The notes under the pieces: generated by a model
The model's input: only the letters and a program-made list of their open reading frames with translations
Database searches by the model: none
Told to the model about the DNA's origin: nothing
Source: an uncultured Lachnospiraceae bacterium
Lineage (GTDB): Bacteria > Bacillota > Clostridia > Lachnospirales > Lachnospiraceae
DNA: 48,722 nucleotides
Assembly: GCA_900314445.1 (NCBI GenBank)
Contig: OMVA01000051.1
Location: forward strand, 1 to 48,722
Direction of reading: 5' to 3'
Part shown: in pieces, positions 1 through 7,993 of the stretch
How the letters are laid out: each line of letters starts with the position of its first letter
Numbering within the stretch: position 1 is the stretch's first letter
Position numbers and translations under genes: made by a program

Positions 1-918
1 ACAGGTGCAGATTCTACAGGTGCAGATTCTACAGAGGCACTTGCTAAATCATCTGCAAAGGTAGGCACAGAAGCGTTTACAGAGGTAAGCACAGCATCTA
101 CTGAAACTGAGATTAAGTTGAAAATTACGGAAAATGGAATTGACGCCACCATCCTTTCTCAGGTACTCAAGTCTTATCAGAACAGCGAGTCTATGGTGAA
201 GAGAGTGATGGAAGAACATCCTGAAAATATTCAGACGGTAATGGATGAACTGATAAATGATAATCAGGACTTCATCAGCCAGAAAGTATTCAATAAGAAT
301 GTGGCTCCATTTGTAAACTACTTCTATGCGCTCCTTGCCATGGCATCCTTATTTGGTTCCTGGATGTGCACGGCTATGTTGCAGGGCATGTGTGCAAATA
401 TGTCAGAGAGAGGAAAGCGTTTTGAATGTTCTCCTACAAATAAGATGACTGCCGTATTTGCTGGTCTTCTTGCCTGTACCATCCTGCAGGGACTGGCAGA
501 TACCATTGTGATTCTCTACATCAATTATGTGCTGGGAATTCATTTTGGTGGCAATCTTCTGGTTGTTATTGCTCTTTCATTCCTGGCCTCTGCAATGGGA
601 ATTTCTTGTGGTGCCCTGATTGCTGCAATTTGCAAAAGGGAAAGTCTGCTCATTGGTGTTCCAATCGCATTTTCCATGATTTGTTCTTTCTTCTCAGGTC
701 TTATGGTTGGAAATATTCGTGCCATTGTTGAGCAGAAATGTCCTTTCTTCAATCGAATCAATCCAGCGGCTGTATATGTAGAAAGCATCTATCGCTTCTG
801 CAATTATGGCGCGGATCAGAAATTCTGGAATTCAGTAATCATCATGGCCTGCATGACTCTGGGCTGTGTGGTTCTTAGTTCACTTTTCTTAAGGAGGAGA
901 TCTTATGGTAGTTTATAA
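1..918 (+). CDS. ABC-2 type transporter permease, 5'-truncated by window edge
   Basis: This reading frame is open from base 1, so the start lies outside the window; an in-frame TTG at 118 is not a convincing start. The visible 305 residues begin with a Thr/Ala/Ser-rich stretch containing two exact TGADS repeats (bases 1-30). A polar, probably extracytoplasmic segment follows, then about five or six hydrophobic segments from roughly residue 100 to the end. This is the layout of the C-terminal half of ABC2_membrane_3-type permeases, in which a large external loop precedes the last membrane helices. It overlaps the next permease by 14 bp, so the two are translationally coupled and probably form a heterodimeric exporter. 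The ATPase is not visible and is presumably upstream. The substrate is unknown; the adjacent two-component system suggests cell-envelope stress or peptide export. Confidence 0.8.
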   Translation, partial: TGADSTGADSTEALAKSSAKVGTEAFTEVSTASTETEIKLKITENGIDATILSQVLKSYQNSESMVKRVMEEHPENIQTVMDELINDNQDFISQKVFNKNVAPFVNYFYALLAMASLFGSWMCTAMLQGMCANMSERGKRFECSPTNKMTAVFAGLLACTILQGLADTIVILYINYVLGIHFGGNLLVVIALSFLASAMGISCGALIAAICKRESLLIGVPIAFSMICSFFSGLMVGNIRAIVEQKCPFFNRINPAAVYVESIYRFCNYGADQKFWNSVIIMACMTLGCVVLSSLFLRRRSYGSL

Positions 919-2074
919 GGCATTACTTAAAACAATCAAAGGCAAAATGACCTCCTTGATTATTTACTTCGTGGTCTTTGCAGTCTTCGGCAGCATTGTT
1001 GCCAGGCAGAATTCAAAATCCATGGACAGTATGTTCGAAGCACATCAGGTGGTAATCGCCCTGGTGGATCAGGACGATTCCGAGCTCAGCCGTGGCATTG
1101 CAGAAGCCTTCTCCCAGACGGATAAAATCGAAAAGGTTAAGGCCAGTACAGAGGATGACCTGAAGAAACTAAATGATAATGTAAGATTCGATATCTACGA
1201 CGATGCCATTCTTATCCCTTCTGGATTTGAGGCAAATGTACTTGCCTGCCATGAGAGTGGAGCAGAATTTTTGTCCAAGGGTCAGTCAGCATCTTCAACG
1301 CTCATGTATACAAAGTTCAACACCTTTGTTAAGAATGTCACAATCTATATGAATGCTGGTTTCTCAGAAACAGAGGCCATTGCCAATGCCACCGATGATA
1401 TGGAAAAGGCAGAACCTGAAATTGAAATGGTAAAGGCAAATGATAAAACAGGACATTCCCTGATGGCAGTCATGTATGCCTTTATGGCCTACAGCATGAT
1501 GATGATTCTGTCCATTGGCATTGCAACAATCATTTCATCAATTAAGAAAAAGGACTTGATGGCAAGAATTACAGTCAGTCCAATGAGTTCCTTCCGTCAG
1601 AATCTGGAGCAGGTTTTAGCCATTACAACCTTTGGCCTTGTGGTACTTCTGGCCATGATTTTAGTGGTTTGTATTTTCCTTGGAAATGAAGCAGATTACA
1701 GTAAGATATGGTATTATTCCATTAACAGCGCAGCCCTTATGGTAGTGGGCATCTCATTTGCATTCTTCCTGGGAACAATCTCACAGGATGAGGGTGTCAT
1801 TGAACTGGTTTCTAACATGGTTTTCCTGGGCATGAGCTTTATTTCTGGCGTATTTGTTACTCGTGATTTTATGTCAGAGTCTGTGCTGAAGGTTGCACAT
1901 TTCCTGCCTGTTTACTGGTACGTTTCGGGTACAGAGCAGATTGATACAGCGAAAGTTAGTGAAATATGGGGAAGCGGTCTGGTGGGATCGCTTGCTATGC
2001 AGCTGCTTTTTGCCCTGCTTTTCATGGGAGCGGGCTTTGTGGTTGCACGGAAAAAGGAAAGATATGTTCTATGA
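905..2074 (+). CDS. ABC-2 type transporter permease
   Basis: A 389-residue membrane protein. It starts at an ATG with an ideal AAGGAGG site placed 5 bases upstream, inside the end of the preceding permease gene. One membrane helix lies near residues 15-33, then a polar external domain of about 150 residues, then roughly five or six helices from residue about 190 to the end (for example the segments containing MMMILSIGIATII and LVVLLAMILVVCIFL). This matches YhgE/ABC-2 exporter permeases. It overlaps the downstream histidine kinase start by 11 bp, so permeases and sensor are one operon. Exporters paired with LiaRS- or BceRS-like systems are usually envelope-stress or antimicrobial-peptide modules; that role is inference here. 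Confidence 0.85.
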   Translation: MVVYKALLKTIKGKMTSLIIYFVVFAVFGSIVARQNSKSMDSMFEAHQVVIALVDQDDSELSRGIAEAFSQTDKIEKVKASTEDDLKKLNDNVRFDIYDDAILIPSGFEANVLACHESGAEFLSKGQSASSTLMYTKFNTFVKNVTIYMNAGFSETEAIANATDDMEKAEPEIEMVKANDKTGHSLMAVMYAFMAYSMMMILSIGIATIISSIKKKDLMARITVSPMSSFRQNLEQVLAITTFGLVVLLAMILVVCIFLGNEADYSKIWYYSINSAALMVVGISFAFFLGTISQDEGVIELVSNMVFLGMSFISGVFVTRDFMSESVLKVAHFLPVYWYVSGTEQIDTAKVSEIWGSGLVGSLAMQLLFALLFMGAGFVVARKKERYVL

Positions 2075-3080
2075 TTTAATCATTCCATTTGTCATAGCTT
2101 TAGAACTCGTAGTTCTGCAAAATTTAGATGGCGTGACGACTCAATCAGTCGTCATGTCCATCTTTTTTCTGATTCTCTTAGAAGCCGGTTATTTATGGAA
2201 AAAGTGGCTCAACTTTGCGCCATTTCTGCTTTTCCTGGCCGGTCTTTTTATATGGCCCCCTGCAAATGGAATTGCCGGTCGCGTCTGCATTCTGGCTTGC
2301 TTTATCATTGTGGATGCCGTGCTTTTCGTTGTGATTCAACAGCTGCTTATGTATCGAAATAAGTTACACGAGACGGAAGATTTGGGACATGAAAAAGAGC
2401 GAACTCTGCGGGAGCAGCAAAGACGACTGGCTGCAGAAACTGAGGAGAGGGAGCATGTTGCAATTCTTACCGAGCGTAATCGAATTGCCCGGGATATTCA
2501 TGATCATGTAGGACATATGCTGAGCCGTGGAATTCTTCTTTTGGGAGCCATTCGTACTGTGAATTCCGATGAAAATATTGCGCCCCAGCTGGACATGCTG
2601 GACCAGACCTTGAATGATGCCATGAAGGAAATGCGTGAAAGTGTGCATGACCTGCATGATGATGCCATCGATATTAACAAGGCAGTTGCTGAGATTGTGA
2701 AGGAACTTCCAGAATCTGACTTTGAAGTTAGCACCGATATCGATGCGGAAATGCTGCTGGCAAATGAAGCAAAACTTGCTCTGCTGGGTATCCTGCGTGA
2801 GGCGGTTGCCAATATCGCCCATCATTCCAGTGGCCATCAGGTGGAAGTGATTTTGCATCAGTCCTTTGGTCATACGCAACTCACGGTATCCGATGATGGA
2901 AAGGTGAGTGAAGGGGATGCCAGAAAGGTTCAGAAAATTCTGGAGACAGATGACCGGCGGGGAAGTGGTATTGGCCTGCTCAACATTCGGGACCGCGTGA
3001 ATGCACTGGGCGGCTCCTTTCATGTTTATACGGATCAGGGCTTCAAACTCTTTGTGCGAATTCCTGTTGTGAACAAGTAA
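2064..3080 (+). CDS. NarL-family sensor histidine kinase
   Basis: A 338-residue kinase. The frame is open further upstream (to 1893), but the ATG at 2064 is preferred: it has AAGGAAA just upstream, and the protein then begins directly with a membrane helix (FYDLIIPFVIALELVVL). About four or five helices occupy residues 1-100. A coiled-coil-like charged linker follows, then a HisKA_3 dimerisation domain with RDIHDHVGHM (phospho-acceptor His about residue 146), then a HATPase_c domain with an N-box (REAVANIAHH) and the G-box segment GSGIGLLNIRDR. This is the DesK/LiaS class. It overlaps the permease gene and is followed by its response regulator, separated by 91 bp that contain a hairpin made of the CATTTGCA motif. 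Confidence 0.92.
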   Translation: MFYDLIIPFVIALELVVLQNLDGVTTQSVVMSIFFLILLEAGYLWKKWLNFAPFLLFLAGLFIWPPANGIAGRVCILACFIIVDAVLFVVIQQLLMYRNKLHETEDLGHEKERTLREQQRRLAAETEEREHVAILTERNRIARDIHDHVGHMLSRGILLLGAIRTVNSDENIAPQLDMLDQTLNDAMKEMRESVHDLHDDAIDINKAVAEIVKELPESDFEVSTDIDAEMLLANEAKLALLGILREAVANIAHHSSGHQVEVILHQSFGHTQLTVSDDGKVSEGDARKVQKILETDDRRGSGIGLLNIRDRVNALGGSFHVYTDQGFKLFVRIPVVNK

Positions 3081-3089
3081 AAAAATCTT

Positions 3090-3121
3090 TGCAAATGAAC
3101 TTGCCGTGCATCTCATTTGCA
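3090..3121. repeat. Inverted pair of the TGCAAATG octamer (hairpin)
   Basis: TGCAAATGA at 3090-3098 and its exact complement TCATTTGCA at 3113-3121 can form a 9-bp stem with a 14-base loop between the kinase and response regulator genes. No T-run follows, so it is not a classical terminator. It is the clearest inverted pair of the octamer that recurs between genes across this window. Confidence 0.7.
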
Positions 3122-3171
3122 TGATGTGGATGATAGAAGTGTTAGTGAAAGAATGGAATTGGGGATAAATT

Positions 3172-3882
3172 ATGGCAGATCAGAAAAGAATTTTACTGGT
3201 GGATGATGATGAACTTATCACCATGTCACTGAAAATGATTATCACAGCCGCGGGAGAATTTGAGGTTGTGGGCGAAGGCCACGACGGCCGGGAAGCTGTG
3301 ACTTTATATGAAGAATTGAAACCGGATGTGCTTCTTATGGATATTCGTATGCCGGACATGACCGGCCTGGATGCGGCAAGTGAAATTTTGGCTAAGGACA
3401 AGTCTGCGGTGATTTTACTCCTTACCACATTCTCTGATGAAGAATATATCGTGAAGGCTTTGAAGCTGGGCGTCAGGGGCTACCTGCTGAAGCAGGAATA
3501 CAAGTCCCTACCGGAATCTCTCAGGGCAGCTTTGGCAGGACAGACTGTCTTTGGTGGTGCTGTGGTGGATAAGCTTCCTGAAATTATGGCAGGAGGACGA
3601 GGCGAGATTAATGATCCTTTTGCGAATTCGAGAGGCACAGAATCGGGCTTTGTAAATGAGGTTGTGAGGGTTGAGTCCTTCGACTACGCTGCTGCAGGCA
3701 TTACAGAAAAGGAATATGAAGTCATTCAGCTTGTGGCAGATGGCCTTTCCAATCAGGAAATCTCTGACAAGCTTTTCCTGTCAGCGGGAACGGTTCGCAA
3801 TTACATTTCCACCATTCTGGAAAAGTTGGAAATCCGGGATCGTACTCAGCTTGCAATCTTTTATCTGAAGCATCAGAGTTAA
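3172..3882 (+). CDS. NarL/FixJ-family response regulator
   Basis: A 236-residue response regulator. The receiver domain occupies residues 5-120, with the acidic pocket DDDE (about 11-14), the phospho-acceptor Asp57 in LLMDIRMPD, a conserved Thr in LLTTF, and Lys in LLKQ. A linker of about 45 residues, somewhat longer than usual, leads to a LuxR-type helix-turn-helix (about 170-232) with the typical GLSNQEISDKLFLSAGTVRNY core. It is the obvious partner of the preceding kinase. The start ATG has only a weak ribosome site (GGGGAT). It probably regulates the upstream exporter genes, as in LiaRS-type modules. Confidence 0.93.
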   Translation: MADQKRILLVDDDELITMSLKMIITAAGEFEVVGEGHDGREAVTLYEELKPDVLLMDIRMPDMTGLDAASEILAKDKSAVILLLTTFSDEEYIVKALKLGVRGYLLKQEYKSLPESLRAALAGQTVFGGAVVDKLPEIMAGGRGEINDPFANSRGTESGFVNEVVRVESFDYAAAGITEKEYEVIQLVADGLSNQEISDKLFLSAGTVRNYISTILEKLEIRDRTQLAIFYLKHQS

Positions 3883-4229
3883 TCGTTTTCAAACTGAAAT
3901 TCAGATGGGACATGAAAAATTGATCAAGAAATTAATCTTTGGGTGGCAGTATGTACCAATTGCTGATGACTTCTTGAGAGGCATAAAAATGAAAAAACTA
4001 GTTTACATAAGAATGATTGATTTTGACAAAAATCAAAGAAAATGCTCAAAAATTGAAAAATTCACAAATTTACTCTTAAAATATGCAAAGCGACTATTCA
4101 TAGGCGTTCAGACTTGGTCATGTGCTCAATTGAATTGTGCAGGAAACCAAAATGTAGAAAATAGTACTTGCTTTATTTTGACCAACGTAGTAAAGTTCCC
4201 CTTGTATTTTTTTTTAGGAGGAACTAGAA
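3883..4229. other. 347-bp intergenic region before the small lipoprotein
   Basis: AT-rich spacer between the response regulator and the lipoprotein. A frame of 129 codons crosses it, but it has no recognisable product, overlaps the lipoprotein start and has poor initiation signals. A strong AGGAGG site belonging to the lipoprotein sits at the right end. The region must hold that gene's promoter, but I see no convincing -35/-10 pair, and no riboswitch or RNA gene. Confidence 0.5.
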
Positions 4230-4445
4230 ATGAAAAAGACATTAGTTTTAGTAGCACTTGGAGTAGCAGCACTTGGATTCACAGCATGTGGTAAGTCAGA
4301 AGCAACAACAGAAACAGTTGCAACTACAGAAATCGCTACAATTGCAACAGTTGAAGACGCTACTGTAGCAACAGCTTCAGAAGCAACTCCAGCAACAGCT
4401 TCAGAAGCAACAGCTTCAGCAGCAGAAGCAGAAGACGCTGAATAA
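4230..4445 (+). CDS. Small Ala/Thr/Glu-rich lipoprotein
   Basis: A 71-residue protein with a lipoprotein signal peptide: KK at residues 2-3, a hydrophobic core, and the lipobox GFTAC with lipidated Cys at residue 20. The mature part is almost entirely Ala, Thr, Ser and Glu, in the repeated words ATASEAT and ASEATPATASEA, with no folded domain expected. It has a very strong ribosome site (AGGAGGAACTAGAA before ATG) and its own terminator, so it is a single, probably well expressed gene. The tail resembles the C-terminal tail of the trigger-factor-like lipoprotein at 45174. Its function is unknown; a flexible surface peptide or spacer is only a guess. Confidence 0.75.
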   Translation: MKKTLVLVALGVAALGFTACGKSEATTETVATTEIATIATVEDATVATASEATPATASEATASAAEAEDAE

Positions 4446-4481
4446 TTCACTGTATATTTAAATATATATGATCTTTTGCGA

Positions 4482-4514
4482 AGAGACTCTTCAGAAATGA
4501 AGGGTCTCTTTTTT
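4482..4514 (+). terminator. Rho-independent terminator after lipoprotein gene
   Basis: An 11-bp stem (4482-4492 with 4499-4509, one G-U pair) and a 6-base loop AGAAAT are followed by a run of T. It lies 36 bp after the lipoprotein stop and just before the end of the convergent radical SAM gene. Confidence 0.9.
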
Positions 4515-4536
4515 GGCTTAGTTTGTCGGATAGGGG

Positions 4537-5550
4537 TTACTGCTTGGCAGGAGAATCTACTTTTCGTATGGCAGCGTTTATGGTGTTAAGCACCCTCTTC
4601 TTATCGCCGCTCCAGAGAGGGGCAATAAGAAGTTTCTTTGGACCGTCACCGGTGATTCGATGCACCACCATATCCTTTGGAATTTCTGCCAGGCATTTCA
4701 AAAGCAGGTCACAATATTCTTCTAAAGAATATGTGTGGAAATGAGTTTGGCTGTAGTAGTCTGCCAGTCTTGTGTTTTTTAGTACATGAAGGAGTTGGAG
4801 TTTAATTCCCCAGCTTCCTGTCTTTACTACGTAGCGAAGACTTTCCAGGATTTCTTCCTGACTTTCTATGAGGCCACTTTCCTGAATCCTGTTTTCACTA
4901 GAAGCATCGTCGCCAATCTCATTTGCAGGGATTGCCTTAACTTTTCCAGTGGGCAGTCCTAAAATCAGATGCGTTACCACCTTGATGCCAAGAGCGTTGA
5001 GATTCTTCACTGCTTCTTCATATACGGAGAGGGGATAGCAACGGTTGATGAAGGAGGCTGTTTTTTCATGCATGGTCTGGAGGCCCAGTTCCACCCAGAC
5101 GGGTTTGATCTGATTCAGTTCTGCCAGCAATTCCAGGATTTCTGCTTGCAGGCAGTCGGGACGTGTGCCGACGGAAAGGATGGCAATGTCAGGATGAGAA
5201 ATAGCTTCCATGAAAATGGAACGAAGCTTCTCAGGATCTCCATAGGTGTTGGTGAAAGACTGGAAGTAAGCAATGTAAGAAGGAAGGCTTTCCGTCTCTG
5301 CCGCAGATGTATTCTTATGGGGATTGAACTTTCCGGCAACTCGGGCCTTTGCTTCTTCAATCTGCTGGGACACAGGAGTGAGAGCGAGACTCGCAAAATC
5401 TCCGGAACCACCTTCGGAACAGAAAATACATCCGCCTATGCCACATTTGCCGTCACGGTTGGGACAGCTGCAGCCTGAGGACAGGGAGAGCTTATAAAGC
5501 TTTCTTCCATATTCAGTTTTCAGGTAATCGTTAAGACTTGTGTATGACAT
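4537..5550 (-). CDS. Radical SAM protein, YhcC/TIGR01212 family
   Basis: A 337-residue protein read on the reverse strand. The N-terminus carries the family signature CSCPNRDGKCGIGGCIFC; the likely iron-sulfur ligands are Cys29, Cys41 and Cys44, a spacing wider than the usual CX3CX2C but typical of the YhcC/TIGR01212 group. Downstream are a SAM-binding glycine region and a conserved WVELGLQT segment. Members are 300-340 residues long, so this is full length. The substrate of the family is not established to my knowledge. The gene is convergent with the lipoprotein and divergent from the toxin-like gene, and shares with the latter the intergenic dyad array at 5577-5672. Confidence 0.88.
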   Translation of the reverse strand: MSYTSLNDYLKTEYGRKLYKLSLSSGCSCPNRDGKCGIGGCIFCSEGGSGDFASLALTPVSQQIEEAKARVAGKFNPHKNTSAAETESLPSYIAYFQSFTNTYGDPEKLRSIFMEAISHPDIAILSVGTRPDCLQAEILELLAELNQIKPVWVELGLQTMHEKTASFINRCYPLSVYEEAVKNLNALGIKVVTHLILGLPTGKVKAIPANEIGDDASSENRIQESGLIESQEEILESLRYVVKTGSWGIKLQLLHVLKNTRLADYYSQTHFHTYSLEEYCDLLLKCLAEIPKDMVVHRITGDGPKKLLIAPLWSGDKKRVLNTINAAIRKVDSPAKQ

Positions 5551-5576
5551 GTTCCCTCGCTTGATATTTTATAAAT

Positions 5577-5672
5577 GGAATAAGTATTCAGTAGAAGAAG
5601 TATTCCTCAGAACAAGCATTCCCCAGAATGAAGGTTCTATAGAACAAGTGTTCGATAGAAGGCAAATACTTC
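5577..5672. repeat. Six 16-bp units with LexA-like dyads
   Basis: Six consecutive units start at 5577, 5593, 5609, 5625, 5641 and 5657, exactly 16 bp apart. Five begin AGAA and the first begins GGAA. Units 1-5 have the form GAAN-N4-NTTC; unit 5, AGAACAAGTGTTCGAT, contains the perfect dyad GAAC-N4-GTTC, as in Firmicutes LexA (SOS) boxes. The last unit is degenerate, with GAAG and CTTC further apart. The array lies between the divergent radical SAM and toxin-like genes. A near copy of unit 5 lies at the HU promoter (9391). Function as an operator array is inference. Confidence 0.75.
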
Positions 5673-5704
5673 TTATGGATATGGAAGAGAATATCTGCAC
5701 ATCT

Positions 5705-5712
5705 CATTTGCA
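5705..5712. other. CATTTGCA octamer
   Basis: One of the recurrent intergenic octamers, here in the context CATCTCATTTGCAT, shared with the copy at 3114. It lies about 70 bp upstream of the toxin-like gene. Confidence 0.6.
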
Positions 5713-5784
5713 TATGTTAAACTGTAAACGCGGGCGCTGATTGACGCAAGTGTATTTCTAATGAAGAATTAATGAGGAAAGAAA

Positions 5785-6417
5785 ATGAAAGACAAGAAGT
5801 TTTTATGGATTATAATGCTGGCTCTGTGTGCAATTCTAGGACTGGTGAGTCTTTGGAGAGTGCATGATTCCAGTCCGTCTGGAATTGGCCAGGATGATAG
5901 CAGTGTGGAAATTATCAATGCCACGAAGTCCGATGCCACAAGTGAGAGACAGAGCATGCAGGATTTTATTGCTGGCGGCAGTAAGGAGGAAGACACGGAG
6001 GCAAGCACCATCGAGCTTCATTCCTTTGATGAACTGATTAATGGGGACAAGACCAGCCCCCAGGCAAGCACGGAGGAAAGTCAGCCGGGAACTGTTTCCA
6101 CCGAGGAAGATGTGAGAGGATCTTCCCAGGAATCTGCTCCTGTGGGACCATCCTATACTTTTCGAAATGAGAAGTATCTGAATCAGCATTTTGCAAAGCA
6201 CGGTGCGGAGTTTTCTTATGCCAATGCTCAGGAATATGAGCAGGGTGCCAGTGCTGTCATCAACAATCCTAATTCCCTTCATAAGGAAGAAGCGGATGAT
6301 GGAGATTATGTTTATTATCTGGAATCTACAAATGAGTTTGTCGTGCTTTCTACAGATGGATATATTCGTACATATTTCAAACCAAGCGGCGGCATTGATT
6401 ACTATAACCGCCAGTAG
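5785..6417 (+). CDS. Secreted or membrane-anchored protein with toxin-like C-terminal domain
   Basis: A 210-residue protein. Residues 5-24 form a hydrophobic signal/anchor helix. Residues 25-115 are a Ser/Glu/Thr-rich, probably disordered linker. Residues about 120-210 form a compact domain with HFAKHGAEF near its start and the ending DGYIRTYFKPSGGIDYYNRQ. The His-Phe-x-Lys-His-Gly start and the IRTYFKP end resemble C-terminal domains of polymorphic toxins that I associate with the barnase/colicin-D/RelE (BECR) type of RNase; this is recognition from memory and not proven. It has a good ribosome site (GAGGAAAG). Upstream lies the dyad array; downstream, 62 bp away, is a CPCC-domain protein. 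Alternatives are a non-toxic surface protein of the same fold, or an enzyme inhibitor. Confidence 0.6.
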   Translation: MKDKKFLWIIMLALCAILGLVSLWRVHDSSPSGIGQDDSSVEIINATKSDATSERQSMQDFIAGGSKEEDTEASTIELHSFDELINGDKTSPQASTEESQPGTVSTEEDVRGSSQESAPVGPSYTFRNEKYLNQHFAKHGAEFSYANAQEYEQGASAVINNPNSLHKEEADDGDYVYYLESTNEFVVLSTDGYIRTYFKPSGGIDYYNRQ

Positions 6418-6479
6418 TTTCGCCACTATGGTTATTTGAAATACTTTTAGAAATTTTCAAGAAGAGAGAAGGAAAGTAA

Positions 6480-7328
6480 ATGAAATATCAATGCCCATGT
6501 TGCGGCTTTTATACATTAGAAGAAAATGCTTCTGGCGAAATCTGTCCTGTTTGCTTTTGGGAACGTGACAAGGCTTCGGAAGAGGAGCCAGGATTTGAAG
6601 GAGGTGCCAACAATGGCATTAGCCTGAATCAGGCCCGAAAGAATTATGTAAGCTTTGGCGCCTGTGATGAAAAGCTTGTGACTTATGTAAGAGCTCCCAA
6701 AGAGGAAGAAAAAACTTCTGGACCTTCCGTGGAAGATCAGCAGGAACGCCTGGAAAAACAAATGAATTTTATTCTGGAAATCGATAAGGAAAAATTGGTA
6801 ACCAGACAGACCAGTCTCACCAATCATGGTCGTAAGGAGAATGACGCAGAGCATGCCTGGCATATGGCAGTGATGTGTTACCTTCTGAAGGAATATGCCA
6901 ATGAAGAATTCGACATGGCTCATGCCATGATGATGTGTCTGATTCATGATATTGTGGAAATTGATGCTGGAGATACCTATGCCTATGATGAAGCAGGCAA
7001 GAAGACCCAGAGGGAACGTGAGGCAAAAGCCAAGGACAGAATCTTTGCCCTCTTACCTGAGGAGCAGGGTGCGGAACTGAAGGCCATCTTCGAAGAGTTT
7101 GAAGAAAATGAGACAGCAGAGGCAAGGTTTGTTCATGCCATGGACAATTTCCAGCCTATTCTTTTAAATAATTCCAATGGAGGGCAGAACTGGATGGAGC
7201 ATGGCGTTGCGGCATCCCAGGTTATGAACCGCCAGAAGAAAACAAGACCGGGCTCTGAGCCTCTTTATCAGAAGATTGTGGAAATCATCAATCAGAATGT
7301 GGAGAAGGGCAGCCTGAAGGACGAGTAA
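6480..7328 (+). CDS. CPCC zinc-ribbon / HD-domain phosphohydrolase fusion
   Basis: A 282-residue two-domain protein. Residues 1-75 are a cysteine-rich CPCC domain (CPCCGFYTLEE, then CPVCFWERD), a small zinc-ribbon-like module. Residues about 92-275 are an HD hydrolase of the HDDC2/YfbR type, with His in NDAEHAWHMA, the HD pair in CLIHDIVEID, and a downstream Asp in HAMDNFQP. E. coli YfbR is a 5'-deoxynucleotidase, so a nucleotide monophosphate is a reasonable substrate guess. The HD family usually stands alone at about 190-200 residues; the CPCC extension is the odd feature. It follows the toxin-like gene with no terminator seen, so the two may be co-transcribed. Confidence 0.85.
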   Translation: MKYQCPCCGFYTLEENASGEICPVCFWERDKASEEEPGFEGGANNGISLNQARKNYVSFGACDEKLVTYVRAPKEEEKTSGPSVEDQQERLEKQMNFILEIDKEKLVTRQTSLTNHGRKENDAEHAWHMAVMCYLLKEYANEEFDMAHAMMMCLIHDIVEIDAGDTYAYDEAGKKTQREREAKAKDRIFALLPEEQGAELKAIFEEFEENETAEARFVHAMDNFQPILLNNSNGGQNWMEHGVAASQVMNRQKKTRPGSEPLYQKIVEIINQNVEKGSLKDE

Positions 7329-7474
7329 GGGGAAGCCAAAAGAGATGCCGGGTAGATAGAAAAGAAGATAGCAAGAAAAAATCTGCCAGCCGTGCAAGTG
7401 GCTGCCGTTTTATACAGATTGACACACCACCTGCAGACAATTATTATATTCTGCAGAAATAACGAGGTGTAATT

Positions 7475-7993
7475 ATGGACAACTACGAGGATTACAAAAC
7501 AGAATATACTTATGCCAAGGGCTACAAGCGTGTAGACGATTCACTGACAGAACTCTGTAAGTGTGTTCGTTTCGAAGACGTAAATGGATACGGCCGACTT
7601 TTCGGTGGCCGCCTGATGGAATGGATCGATGAGACAGCTGGTGTTGTGGCAGCTCGCCATTGCGGTTGTTTTATCACCACAGCTGCTGTGGATAATCTGC
7701 AGTTTAAACGTGGCGCATTTGCGGATGATATCGTTGTAATCCGTGCAAGACTTACCTACGTTGGACGCAAGTCCATGGAAGTCCGTGTGGATTCTTATGT
7801 GGAAGATATTGAAACGGGTAAGCGCCATGTCATCAATCGCGCATATCTCACAGAGGTTTGCATCGACCATGACGGAAAGCCAATTGATATTCCTTATGGC
7901 CTGAAGATTGAGAATGAAATGGAAAGAGCTGAGTGGGAAGGCGCCCTGAAACGCACAGAGTCCCGCAAGATGCGTCGCCAGGAAGGTTTCTAA
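7475..7993 (+). CDS. Acyl-CoA thioesterase, hotdog fold
   Basis: A 172-residue acyl-CoA hydrolase of the YciA/BFIT type. The hotdog signature is clear: NGYGRLFGGRLMEWIDETAG, with the catalytic-loop Asp in WIDE, followed by strands containing AAVDNLQFKRG and VGRKSMEVRVDSYVED. It would hydrolyse acyl-CoA to free acid and CoA in the cytoplasm. The ribosome site GAGGTG is well placed. The 146-bp upstream gap holds no recognised terminator. The stop codon lies inside the first unit of a 33-bp repeat. Length fits the family (about 130-180). Confidence 0.88.
   Translation: MDNYEDYKTEYTYAKGYKRVDDSLTELCKCVRFEDVNGYGRLFGGRLMEWIDETAGVVAARHCGCFITTAAVDNLQFKRGAFADDIVVIRARLTYVGRKSMEVRVDSYVEDIETGKRHVINRAYLTEVCIDHDGKPIDIPYGLKIENEMERAEWEGALKRTESRKMRRQEGF

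Noticed and set aside
1893-2063. Longer N-terminus for the histidine kinase
   Set aside because: The extra 57 codons lie entirely inside the permease gene and have no membrane or domain character; the ATG at 2064 has a ribosome site and begins a membrane helix.
3905-4294. 129-codon open frame between the response regulator and lipoprotein
   Set aside because: It has no recognisable domain and overlaps the start and signal peptide of the lipoprotein, which has a far better ribosome site.
5715-5732. CcpA cre site upstream of the toxin-like gene
   Set aside because: TGTAAACGC matches the left half of the cre consensus, but the right half (GGGCG) does not.
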